In this document: positions 13,501-26,051 of the stretch, piece by piece
How positions within the stretch are numbered: the first letter of the stretch is position 1
Layout of the letters: each line of letters opens with the position of its first letter
Source: Chrysomallon squamiferum
Taxonomy: Eukaryota > Mollusca > Gastropoda > Neomphalida > Peltospiridae
Direction of reading: 5' to 3'
DNA: 64,000 nucleotides
Assembly: GCA_012295275.1 (NCBI GenBank)
Contig: CM022665.1
Location: 10,002,476-10,066,475 of the forward strand
The notes under the pieces: generated by a model
What the model saw: the letters and a program-made list of their open reading frames with translations, nothing else
What the model was told of the DNA's origin: nothing
The model's database searches: none
Position numbers and translations under genes: made by a program

Positions 13501-14062
13501 TATAAATGTGTTATGCTTTATAAAAATATCAGTTATAATACTATCCAAACTAATTACTTACCAGTATATTTCTGTTATATCAAAGATGTAAAGCCAAAAA
13601 CAAGTGAAAAAAGATGTTAATTTTTTTTTTTTAAATATAATTATAATAAATTAAAATGCAATGATGAGAAATAAAGTAATATAAAATTATATTTTTTAAT
13701 TTTGCAAAAGAAATGCAAATCAAAGTATTAGTTATATAGGCAGATAAAAGTAAAATAGATTATAAAAAAATAAAATACAATAAAAAATATAATAATAATA
13801 ATTATTATTATTATTATAATAATAAACTGCTTTATAGTTTGTTTTAACCATTTCAATTCATTACCATGTACATTTTGGTGATTTTTGAAAGTATATATAA
13901 AAAATTATTAAAAATAAAAATAATAAAATCTAACTAAAGATGATTAATTTCTTCAAATCTCTTAATTTTTATTACTCCTAATTTTCAACATATATAAAGC
14001 ATACAATAATTTTTTTTTCTGTGATTTGTTACTTATAACAACAATAATAAAAGATACAATAC

Positions 14063-14188
14063 CTGAAAGCAATCATTTAAACTAAATTTTTTCCCCAATT
14101 CATTACTTCCACCAAATACTGATGAAGAATATGCAGAATGCAATAAATCCTTAAAATGTCTCTTCCGAGGTACATATAATGTTCGCAT
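14063..14188 (-). CDS. Candidate alternative first coding exon (42 aa)
   Basis: The segment reads MRTLYVPRKRHFKDLLHSAY, then SSSVFGGSNELGKKFSLND and CFQ, and ends at GTATTG, a usable donor in phase 0 that fits the exon at 5062. Upstream the frame is closed by a stop and there is no acceptor before the Met. A shorter internal exon starting at CGGAAG or TTTAAG would also be phase 0 but with poor acceptors. The 200 bp upstream is visibly less AT-rich than the surroundings and could be 5' UTR/promoter. Joined downstream, FSLNDCFQ plus INRVARYDEYL faintly recalls the last conserved block of DH domains. Confidence 0.5.
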
Positions 14189-14400
14189 TTTGAAACAAAA
14201 TGCATGTGATTTCAAGAAGAAGATTTAAACGTTAGAAAACCTCTCCACTAAGACATCACATCTCAGCTCAATGAGGAACACTGCAGTACAAACAGTGCGA
14301 GATGGAAGCTGTCCTCAGTAGACCACCAAGACAGGACTTTTCACCTTTCACCTCTGACCTAACAGGAAAAGTCCCAACCAAAACTTAAAGCACTTTTAAT
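14189..14400 (-). promoter_or_regulatory. Candidate internal promoter / 5' UTR upstream of the 14063-14188 exon
   Basis: This interval is clearly less AT-rich than the flanking kilobases and has no coding frame of its own. It contains short upstream ATGs closed at once by stops, as in a 5' UTR. No clear TATA box. Inference from composition and position only. Confidence 0.3.
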
Positions 14401-15432
14401 AAAATTAACAGATTGAATATATTAGCATCATAATTATAACCTTCTATATTTTTTTACTTTCTCATTTAGACTTTTAAAAAATGTTGAAAATGCAATTTTA
14501 ACAAGTTAAAAGATGAACCATTGTGTTTCTTGTAAATGAAAATTTGAAGTTGTATTATTTGCATGTGCTGTTGCCAATATTCCACAGACAGGTCACATGT
14601 TCAAATATTATCTTGAGCAACATAACAGAAACCTATCTTCAGTTGTATATGGAAGATCACATTTTATTTGATGTAGACTTCTAACATCTAACATTCCTTA
14701 ATAACTTTGGACTTGCACCAGTGGCTCTGTTTCCATCCAAGATATCATTTGTTGACAATTTATTATTGTCTTAGAAATAAAAGAAATTTAAATATGTAAT
14801 TATTAAAGTTTTTGGCAAGAATGTGGCAAGAAAAAAAATGGTTGTTGTTTTTCTGGTTTTATTCTAATTTCTTTTTGGAGAAAATCTAGATTATAAGAAA
14901 GTTTTTAATTCATAGGAGTGGTTTCCTTTATCAGGTTCTTCCACTTTTTTCTAAAAAAGCTTCTCATACATTTTCTTTTTGTCTGAGAGTTCCTTTAAAG
15001 ATCATGCAATAGCAGCAAAGCATCAATTGATTTTCTTACATAAAAGAAACTGAATTTACTTCACACTACAGAAGTTCAAAATATAATCTCAATAAACATT
15101 ATACAAATTCTACAGTTAAAATAAAACAGACCTGTCCAATAATGTAACAATACATTTTTTCTTACCTTTCTACTGATTACTTAATCTGTTATTCTGTAAT
15201 CAATTGGTTAATGTGTTCAGACATATGCCTATCAAACTGACAAACAGAAGAACACACTGGACACACCTATGTATGGAAATAGCCTCAAACATAGTTCTGA
15301 TCACATCTGTCAGTATATAACATAAAATCATGTATTTTTTTCTCTACCTGTCCTCAAGGCAAGGTGTGAAAGTTATTTTAATTTTTAACTGTTTTTGTTC
15401 TTTGTTTAACAGATATTAAAACAAATTATTAT

Positions 15433-15544
15433 ACAGAATAACATGGGTTGTAACAGTACAAAACAAAACATCTGAATTTTATCAAATTACAGAATAACAT
15501 GGGTTGTAACAGTACAAAACAAAACATCTGAATTTTATCAAATT
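15433..15544. repeat. Perfect 56-bp tandem duplication
   Basis: Copies at 15433-15488 and 15489-15544 appear identical base for base (begin ACAGAATAACATGGGTTG, end TTTTATCAAATT). Either a very recent slippage event or an assembly artefact. Confidence 0.95.
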
Positions 15545-18500
15545 TCCGTTTACATTATCTACCATTATTTTTAATAAATGGTATCATTAAGGAAAAAAAT
15601 AACAGTGTGAAAAATTAAACATAGGCAGCCATTAATCATGATGCATACAAAAACACTTGATGACAAATAACAACTGTTTAGGTGTTTTAAAAAAATAATA
15701 AAAAATGCCTGTGAAAAATCAGTCTGTCACATAAGAATGACATTCCTGTTAAAATACAGTATAATAAACAATTTAAACATATTTTATGTTTTAAAAATAT
15801 TTATACAAAACACAAAAAATAGTTGTGGTCTTGATATGTTATTTAGGTGTGAGTTATGATGACTTGAATGATCTCAGTTAATGAACAGTACAAACAAAAT
15901 AAATTCCATCATAAAATGTGAAGAATCTCTCTAAGACCATAACCAAAACATCTGAATTAAAAACAAAGAAATTATAATAGTTCATTTCTAGCTACTTTAA
16001 ACTATTTGTCAACAGACTCCAGCTAACTCAAGATTTTTGTTTAGAGTATATTACCCTACTTTGGTACAGAAGTTAGTACTTGTAGTAAAAGATGAAAGCA
16101 ATATATACATACTATTCATATCATCAACATAAACAAATAACAAACCTAGTGAGCTGGGAAATGAAGTAAAGGTATCAAGTATTTATAAATACACAGACTA
16201 TACTAGTAATAGAATTAAAAACATCTAGTGTTTATAAACAAATAACAGAATACAGTAGTATCAGAATTAAAGGTGTGGTTGGGTTTTTTAAAAATACCTT
16301 ACAATAGAATGCTGATTTACCATGGAATGTATATTGTATCTTTTCATCTTGCCTACCCTTGTATGATAACATTAACCTATTTGTGAAAAAAAAAACTAGC
16401 TGAAAAAGTAATTATTTACCTTAGCTGGAAATTAAAAAAGGTGCAGTACAGCTGTGAACTTATATGACAGTTTTATGATTTCCTAAGATAACACTTTTTC
16501 AACGTGATAAAAATTTAAAACATTTTTTTCCCCTACAACTGACCTTAATTCTATTTAGGCAAATAATAATATAGTAAATTATCAATAACACAATATAAAA
16601 AAGAAAAAAAGCCCTCTTTTATACCTACTTTCCTGTTCCTTCTACAGCCCCAGTGGGAAAAGTTGTACCTTTTTGAGTTTCAGACTTTAACTTCCATTCA
16701 TATATAAAAGTTTGGAATTCTGAAATAAGGCAGTCTATAAAATTATTCACAAAATTTTGTTATTTCCCACAGAAAAATAATGAATGAACCCCAGAACTAT
16801 TTTATTTTGTATCTACAGTTTTGTCACGCAGTGAAAATTATTTTCTTTTCAATTTACACAACTTAAACAGAGCAGAACAAGAGGACCCAGAAACTCTTTT
16901 GTTGAAAACACAAATTAAAGATGGTAGTGCAACAGGAGTTACCCCACTTGAATGGCTTCTGGCCTGTCTTTAGGATTTCTTCTGTGTGTAGGACCTTTGT
17001 GGCCGCAACTTCTAAAGTCATTTTAAGGTTCACTTGTCAAGTACAAAATATGTCAGTTTATATAAAAGTGAAAAACAGATAACTTACTACACCAACAAAA
17101 ATCAATGGAGTTTTCACTTTGTAAAATATTTTGACAAAATATAAAATCAGAAGGATTGTTAGAATTAGAGCTGATAAAAAATTTCAATTTATATTTGATA
17201 ACTGAATTATAATAAGAAATTAAATCATCATGTACAAACAATTGATTATAATAAGAAAATCAAAAAAATTTAGTAACATATAAATCTGTAGTATGATTTA
17301 TGCAAAGCTACATAATAAAATTGAAAAAAAAAATGTAAGTCATAAATAATGTGGAAAAGAAAGGCCAACAAACAGGAAAAGTTTTGTCTAAGGATATATT
17401 TACATGCAAACATTACATCTTGAAATACATTAATAACTATAGTTGTTAGACTCGGAAACTGAATAACACTGAAGTTGTTAGTAATGTGACAACAGGCATT
17501 TTAAACAAAATGTGGATAGGAGAAGCATACAGGAAAAAAAAATATATGTGGCTGAATAAAATATTAATGTGATAACAGGTATGCTTACACAAACAAAACC
17601 TTTTACAGAACTGACATTATGAATTGACAGAATATCATAATGCTTGACCCATTCCAAACAAAGTGACATTGTTGTTGTTTTTTTTTCCTTCTTTTTCAAT
17701 ACCCCCTCCCCAGCTTTTTAAAGACATTTTTGAACTATGAGTGATGATAAAAGTATTTTCCCAGCATGTGGTTGAGTCAGCACTGTTAATAAATGCTATC
17801 TGGATCTCAGTTTAATGAATGAATGAATGGAAAACCTGCATGACAAGTTGGATTCTAATGTTTCATTATCATATTGGCTGACAGACAACAAGGGAAATAA
17901 ACTACTCTGTATCGATAAATGGTTGGTCAGTTATGACGGACCGGTCAGTGTTGTGCCATCACCATGCCTGTGCCTGGAGGGACGGCATCTCTGTTTGTGA
18001 CACTAATCTATGAACAATAGATGAAATAAATGTGATGATAATACATGTATTAGTTTGTCTCATGGAGGTGTAAGATATTTAGCTGGGAGTGACCTGTCTA
18101 GGATATACGAACATAACAACAAATACTTAAAGATTAAAAAAATGCATTCATTAAACCTATTAGAATACATTAAGGAATTAAATGCTTTTTAATTCATTTT
18201 TCCTTCTATTAAGTGGATAGTAAAAAGCAATGCAAAACATTTAGAATATTAATAAACAGACAATAAAAATGCATGACATCCATACCAGTCTCTGACATAT
18301 TAATAAATGGAAAAATTTACTACAACATTTATACCCCATTTTAGAGTACTAATAATTGAACCATTAAAGTAACTAATCAATAATTTAATTAAAAGTTCAG
18401 TGAGAAAAACAGCCAGATACAAAAAGTTTAGGGATATTTTTTGAAGTACACTGAAAAGTGATGAAAATATTTATAAGCTGATCTATCACTGTTATTAATA

Positions 18501-20839
18501 GATGAAATAACTGCTAAAACTACTAATAAAAAATGTACAGTAGTCAAAGTAACACTAGTAAAACATAACAGATAAATATGAAATGTTCGGTACAGTTTGC
18601 TTTGTACATGTTCTATCAATTTTAAACGAACAGCAATATACATTTTTTATTCTTGAGATAGCTATCATTTCTCAAGATTCAGATGATAATGCTGAATGTA
18701 AATATACAGGTTAGTGTTGAAAACACTTCAGTGGTGACGAAGTACAAATTAATAAGAATCTGTACATCTGCATTAATGGGGGGTTTTTCATAAAAGAATA
18801 AATGAATGAAGAAAAAAAGAACAAATGAACAACTGTCTAAAGGCATTTCAAAACAGTGAATAATAATTCCTATTAGTTATCAAGCACATACTTATTTTTT
18901 AATTATGCTACAAGAAAATTGCTGCCACTGTAGAATTAACCATTCTTTCCATTTAGCTACAAGCAATATTTTATACAAATTTTTTCAAAGATGAATAAGC
19001 ACATAATAACATGATTTTTCAAAAACAAGTAATTAGGCACTGATTTCACTGCAGTTAGATATTATGTTTGATAAGTATGTTAATTTATATAGAAGAAACT
19101 AAGTATAAAACATGGCTAAAATTTTCTTGACATTTCAACATTTTTGACATCCTTGTGTATCAGAAAATTTAAAAAAAAAAAATGTATTTAACAACAGCCT
19201 AAAATATACTCTTATGTAGAATCATGTAACTATAAGGCATTAGTTGGATGGAGAGTTGTGACAGAATATGCCATTTCACACACCAAGTGTTGATAATAGA
19301 TAACAAATTATCAATATATGATCAACAACACAAGATCATGCCTAAGGCAGAATCCCTGCAAAATTTCTCAAAATTCTATTAGCATTAGTCTATGTATAAA
19401 GTTAAGATAATAAAGGGATTCTCTATTACAAATTATGACATTAGAAGACATTTGTTTACTGAATTTTTTTGTTATAAATGTCCTATACTGTACTAACTAG
19501 GATAATTATTTTCAGAAATCATTGTAAATATTTACTATTTATGAAATTTTTATTTGCTAGATTTTAATAGTATTTGGCTAAGGTTTTCACATAATAACAG
19601 TAATAATGATCAGAACAAGAAGATGACAAATATCTGTATTTAAACATATAGACATAAATATAAGTAGATATACAAAAAATATATATAATGTATCTAAATG
19701 TAGGCCAGATGTCTGTAAAGTTTGTAATTTAGCTGAGTTTTACACTAGATCTGAAATCAGTTTAATCAAATTGTCAAATGTGACAGCTACAACAGTTGTA
19801 AATACTCGTACCACAGTGAAACTATCTCGCACAATACCAGGTCACTGCCCTCTACCTTTACTTTCTGTTACAAAGAAAACCAAATTACTGTCACTGATAG
19901 CTCAAATTACCTCTGCAACCATACATAGATAAGAGGGTGGAAAAATAATAGTAATAAACCCTTCATTTTTCATTCACTTGTCTTCACCAATAAAACTGAT
20001 AGTGTTCATTTATTTATTTTTCTATGTTGCTGTTTTCAGGTGTTTTCTCACTTTTTTGTTTGCTTTTTCTTCATTTTTATTTTTCAAAAATGGTTTTATT
20101 GTTTCAGGGAGGATGTCCATTTTTAACAGTATTAAATAAAATTCCTATTAATTTTTGTAAGTATTATTTATTTATTTACTTTTTTTGTCATAATATTTTC
20201 AGGATTTTACATAACTGGTGAAATCATAACAGGGGAAAAAATCTCCTCTTACCTGAAAACCAAAATATATAAAAATAAAACCACCAATTAATATACAAAG
20301 ATAAGAAGATTGGTCACATATATTTATTTAGGAAAGCTGCTTCCTCAGTGAAATAAATTAATTATGTTAAAGGATCTCTGACCTCAAACAGAATACTATA
20401 GATTCTCAAAATAAAAAATAGCAAAAGCAAAATCTTAATTATTGTTTTTTGGTAACTTAACCTAGTCAACTTCCTAAATAATTGAACTGAAAAATTAGTA
20501 GCTAGGATGATATTTCAGCCACCCACAAAGAGTAGATAAGGCTGAGAAACACATACAAAAGTTTGCTACGGTTATCATGTTGAAATTGAATATAAAAAAA
20601 AAAAAATTAAATGACCAAAATAACCAAATAATCTGTTGCAATATTCAATAATGATTTTCTTTTTCACTTTAAAACTGGAAATAAAAAGTGTTATTTTCTC
20701 CATTAACATATATAAAGATAATACTGTTCTGCACTTTTTGTAATTCTATATCTGTATGGATATTTATATATCTAAGTCAGAGATACTTTAAACCTTTCAC
20801 TTGTCAGTTATTATTATGTAGAACAAAAATTTAAATTTA

Positions 20840-20842
<3 letters not shown>

Positions 20843-20890
<48 letters not shown>
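20843..20890. repeat. (CA)n microsatellite
   Basis: About 24 uninterrupted CA units followed by TATATT. Confidence 0.97.
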
Positions 20891-20895
<5 letters not shown>

Positions 20896-22511
20896 TATTT
20901 ATCTTTAAATATTTCAGTATTATTTGTAAAAAACCCAAAACAAAACCAAAAAAAACAAACTATTATTGTTATTCATGATTGTAAAAAGATTTAATTTGTT
21001 TTTGTTCTATTCCAGTGGGTATACTATTATCAGGCATGTAATTAGGTCCACTTATACATACAAAATTTAACAATGTCAACATCATTTACTTATGGTACAG
21101 ATTAGAGCATTAGATATATTTTTTATTCCATTTAGGAGCATTAGATTTACTTCTATAAACAAACCTGTTTATGCAAATTATTTTAAATTTGATGGTCATT
21201 TTAATTATTTTTTGTAATCTTTCTGTAAGAAAATGTATCTTAATCTTTTTTTCTTAAGGTATCTTTTCCATCTCTCTCTTTTTTTCTTCTTTCTTTTTTT
21301 TATAGTGAAAAACAATATGACCCATCTGCTCCAGATCAAATAAATTACAAAATCTTCTTTGAAAGTTTTACATTGAAGTCATCAGATTATACAATAAGGA
21401 TGTGAAAAGAAGAATATAGGAAATGTTATATTCATAATATTGGTATCATAAAGCTGTAAAACTATTTTAAATTTCAGTGTTATAAGTGAAGCAGTTTAAC
21501 TAGGATGATGTGGTTTTATGCTAAAGATCAAAAGAGTAATGTGTTGTGAAAAATAACTTTTTGAGTAAGACATTGCCTTCAGAGCTTTATATATATATAT
21601 ATATATATCTCATAAATATAAATCATGATACAGAACTACCATATGTACATTTAAGCATAATGCTAAATATCATAAGCACGTTTAAATGTAATTTTACCAT
21701 AATACATGCACAAATTATTGGCCTGCTAAACTCATATTATTAACCATTTAATTACTAACCATTTTAATATTTTTCCAATCTGTGCTTATTTAATTATCTG
21801 ACAGACTGGAACAAATAAAAAAAAAGCTTTAAGAAAAGGGCAGCATAACAAAAATCTGTGTTTTATTGACAGCACTTGTCTGATAACATAGCAAATCATG
21901 CAGCCTCCAGTTGATATCACATATGTGTTAAACTTTTAATTGCAGAACAGGTTATTTTATTATCCACATGTAAAAAGTGTTTACAAATGCATAGCCCAAG
22001 GCAATAAAGTATGTACTTGGACTTATTATCAAAGTTACTGTATTAAAAACACATAGTTGAAAGAGATGTATTATGTGATGTCTGTTTGCTCTCATATGAA
22101 TTTAGTTTACTCCTCAGGGATTGCACAATTCTGCAGTGAGATAATAGAGATATCTGCTTTTGATCTGCATATTTATAAACACTGATTTTTTATTGTAATA
22201 TGGTACCAAAGGTCAAGGCAATAAAATATTCAAAAAAAGAAGAAAAATAAAATAAAAACTGCAAAACATATCAATTAAACTCAAAAACAAACAAAAAAAT
22301 AAAAATAAAAAAAATGTAAAAAATGAAGAAAGAAATATAAGAATAATTTATCATAAATATAGAATTATTTAATTATTGTAATATTTAAAAATTATAATAG
22401 ATAGACATAAAATTTCTGAGAAACCACCTAAAAACAGCAAAAAGATTTTTTTTATAATCCTGGGAGGATTTTAATAAATTTATTTTTGTTTTTATATTAT
22501 TATTGTTGTTT

Positions 22512-22570
22512 TTCTTCTTCTTCTTCTTCTTCTTCTTCTTCTTCTTCTTCTTCTTCTTCTTCTTCTTCTT

Positions 22571-22601
<31 letters not shown>

Positions 22602-22634
22602 TTATTATTATTATTATTTTTTTTTTTTTTTTTT
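22512..22634. repeat. Long (TTC)n array followed by (ATT)n and poly-T
   Basis: About 89 bp of uninterrupted TTC (roughly 29 units), then five ATT units, then about 18 T. On the transcribed-gene strand it is GAA, inside an intron. Long GAA/TTC tracts are known to form triplexes. Confidence 0.97.
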
Positions 22635-25295
22635 ATTAATTAATAATAATTAACCTGATTGTTTCTGCATATTAATGTCAATGTCATAAAAGCTATTTTT
22701 TTTTAAAAATAAATAAATTTAAAACATCCCACCAAACAAAATAAAATCATTAATTTTCAAAAAGAAAAATTAAAAAAGAAAAAAAAAGAAAAGAGACTTG
22801 AATCTTTTTTTCATGGGATTAAGCCCTTTCAGTTACAGCTTTTTATTAAAAGTAAGGATGCAAATCTCTCCTGAAATTGTCACATCCAATCAATGTCCAG
22901 GCACATCTGCATTTTCATCTTTTCAAAGACTTCAATGATCACAGTGAGATCATGAAAGGTTTACCTTTTTTATATATATACACATTTATCACTACACTGA
23001 TCAAATCCAGCAAATTATATAAATGACAACATTTACATAAAACAATTCACATAAGAGAAGAATTATCTTCTTGCACCTTCTACCTAGTGATTAGTGATAA
23101 GTTATGAGGAATAAGTGTCAGCATACAGGTTTCAGGTATCAGTTGGTTATGTGATATGGGGATTTATATGACATTATTGTGCAATTTCTACCAGTCTGTG
23201 AAGTTTGTTCCTCAGAGTGAGACTAAGCTAATTGTCTGATTTAATTCCCTTCAGTGAATTTCAATAATAACTGGGTTTTTGTGTTTTTACTAAAATTGTG
23301 TAACCATTATATTAATAGTATGTTTATGAGAATGTTTCTGTTGATTTATGTTAAATGTATACAGATAAAACTATATCAGTTTGCCAAATGACAGATGTAC
23401 ATTGATTCAAATTCAAACATATGCCCACATGTAGAAATTCATATACTATTATCTGTAAATAAATACATAAAAATAGGTCCTCACAGTGTTAATTTCTCTA
23501 ACTTTATGTGATTATACACTGTAGTTTTATGAAAAGATTTTTAAAAGAAAAATGTCATATCTATTCACTGGCACCTCAGAACACTTAATGTTAATAGAAA
23601 ACCACTTAAAATCACTTTTGAAATATCATTATCTGCAAAGTAAGGCAGTAAAGAATTTGAATTTATGTTGATAAATAATCTCAAAAGGGAAAAATAACAG
23701 CAAAACTTTGAATTAAGAAAAAATAGTTTCATAAGTAATGTGTGTTTTATTTTGTGATTTTAATACATAATTAACTATTTTATGTTGTATTCTTTTTTAT
23801 TAATTTTTTTCTTTTTTCTTTTTTTTTTCTTCTTTATTTTTGTTTCTGTTTATTAACTTATCCATTATTTTTGTTAGGGGAAGGTGGTTGCTTATTGTAG
23901 AATTTAGAAGTATCTAATTAAATGTATTTTAATTTGTATATTTGAGATTGTTATATAAGATACAAATGAAATAATTCAAATTTCTCTGAAAACAAACATA
24001 TGAGAGCCAATGAATGAAAGCATACTGATTTAACAATATTTTGCCAAATATTATAATTAACTCTTTTTAAGTATTGAATATATCACAGTATGATAGGTGA
24101 AAACCAAAACAACTATTTTTATTCATTAGCAGCAAGGGATATTCTATATGCACAGTGTGCCACTGACAGCTAAACACACACAAAACCTTTCATATACCAG
24201 CAGAGCAGAGGCTGAAACCTATATGCAAACCATCTGTTTATCTAATATTAAGTATCAAACAAATGTTTCAAACTATAATTCAGAAATTTATAACTCATCC
24301 TCTGTCACAACAGACTTTTACTTTTTTTCTAATGAAGTCTTTCAAAATGTATTTTATACTTAAAAAAGCTTGATATTGTTTAATATTAAACAAACACTAC
24401 AATTGTTATAAATCAAGTAAAAGCAACAGAAGTGAAAGATGAAACCCTTGTGTACCCAGTACGAATACTTATAATACCTATTTCATTTTGTATGATCAAG
24501 CTGAATAAATATAAAAGAATGTTTTCAAATATAGATATATGCAACTATGTTAATGTGTTAAACCCATATACAGTGACAATATTTATCTTGGCTTATGTAC
24601 TTCTTTGCACTTTGTATACAAAATAACAGGCACATGGTAACAATAAATTAAGTAAAATAAGCAACCTATAATATATTCCAAAAATTGAAACTTTGGCATT
24701 GTTGAATTTCCATAACTCTGAAAATTGTTTTGCAGATTTTGCCCTCATATATATCATGGATGACTGAATTTATATGTGTAAAGATACAGATGACTGGTTG
24801 ATAAGAGGCACACTGTGAAAACACACAATACAGTAGTAATCCGCCTACCAGAGCTTTATGTCATCATTATTGTAAGTGAAATGACAGTATCAAATGAATG
24901 GGAATTTTTTTTTTTTAAATTAAAAATGTTACAAAGAACCTCTGTATTCTGAGAAATTAGGAACAACTGCTGTGTTAAAAGTAATAATTTCTTGACAGTT
25001 TGCCAGTAAAAGTACCAATTAAATTCTTATTTGAATGATACTGATAACGATTAATATATAAATGAACATTTTTGTGAATGTTTGAGGAAAGCAGTTAAAT
25101 ATTTGAAGATATATTTTCATGAATATAACAATAATTCCTTCCATTTTTATATGTTTAAAATAAACAACTCACACATAACTATCATGCAAACCAAAATGTA
25201 AATAAAATATTTTTAAAAATCACAAACCAAATATTCAACTGAAGATGAATATTTTCAAATAAAATTAGTTGTAGAAAAATAATCATTAGTCTTAC

Positions 25296-26051
25296 CTCAA
25301 ATTCACATCCAATCTCAAAATTTTCGGGCAAACAAACGAAAGTCCACAAAGAAAAATCAGGTGGTTCTATAGTAGCATTTTTCCGCACCCGAAAATTTGT
25401 AGCACCATCATTTTCCTGATTGATATATTTTTTTGAATTCTTGCGTACATTCCTGGGAGAAGCTAAAGCTCTTTGCAAAGCTTTTAGTTTTGATTTTTCT
25501 CTTGGTGATTGGCTGGGAGAATTTTGAAATGCTAAAGATTCAAAAGATGATAAATGATTTCCTTCTGGAGATTTAGGACTTTGAGTCAAAGCATCACTGA
25601 GAGACTCAGAATCAGTTGATGGCTGCTTCACATCAAGCAGCAGTCTAGAACGAGATGCTGCTTCATTGATTGTATCACAAGAAACCAAATTACTGCCAGA
25701 GTCAGATCTTTGATATGCCAGATTACCAAGTGATTCTGAGTCAGTGCGAGTTATTAATGCTTTGTGATCAGAAACCCGCATGGAAACAGATCTTCCTGGA
25801 GGTTGAGGAGCTCTTCTCTTTTTCTTCCGTTCCACCTTCTTTCTGACAGGTTCAGGTGACACTTCTGTGGCACTGTGACAACAGTCGACAACACGGTCAT
25901 GAGAAAGAAGCTGACATTCAGGATCACTAGTGTACTCATCTCCATAATTCTGATCAATACTGTTCTCTTTGGCAGACAGATTAGATGGTCCATAATGAAG
26001 TGAAGGTGTAGAAAGGTGTTTTTTAATCATGATGACAACCTTGCTTAAATC
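25296..26051 (-). CDS. Large Ser/Pro-rich exon with a Cobl-type KRAP motif
   Basis: This is the longest coding block: 245 residues from the Met at 26030, ending at a good donor (GAG then GTAAGACTA) in phase 0. KKKRRAPQPPG lies at residues 69-79 of this exon and matches the basic-RRAP-x-PPG pattern known from Cordon-bleu/COBLL1 proteins. Around it are SP sites (residues 58, 151, 154, 171, 175, 191) and a repeated TDSESL (96-101, 139-144) with related ESLAFQ (164-169). The start is uncertain. If the exon is internal, it could begin after ATGAG (26051) or CAAG (26042), both phase 0 and both lacking a pyrimidine tract. If it is a first coding exon of a shorter transcript, the Met at 26030 starts translation. 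The CpG-enriched sequence just upstream favours an internal promoter. Likely disordered, cytoskeletal scaffold-type sequence; function inferred only. Confidence 0.9.

Larger units (their letters stand above)
14401..25295 (-). other. Intron of about 11 kb
   Basis: No supported exon. It contains an exact 56-bp tandem duplication (15433-15544), weak degenerate repeats near 16.1-16.3 and 18.2-18.4 kb, CA repeats (20843-20890), a TA run (21588-21609), and the long TTC/ATT/T array (22512-22634). Short open frames here show no codon bias or splice support. Confidence 0.65.

Noticed and set aside
15171-15266. Minus-strand mini-exon with VCPVCSSVCQFDRHMSEHIN, a zinc-finger-like pattern
   Set aside because: It stops in frame before the possible donor, has a stop just upstream and no partner exon; probably chance spacing of Cys and His.
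20253-20270. TTTTCAG followed by GTAAGAGG on the minus strand near 20.25 kb
   Set aside because: Looks like abutting acceptor and donor with no exon between; a recursive (zero-length) splice site is conceivable but unsupported here.
25754-25993. Second minus-strand frame inside the KRRAP exon
   Set aside because: Shadow frame of the real coding exon.
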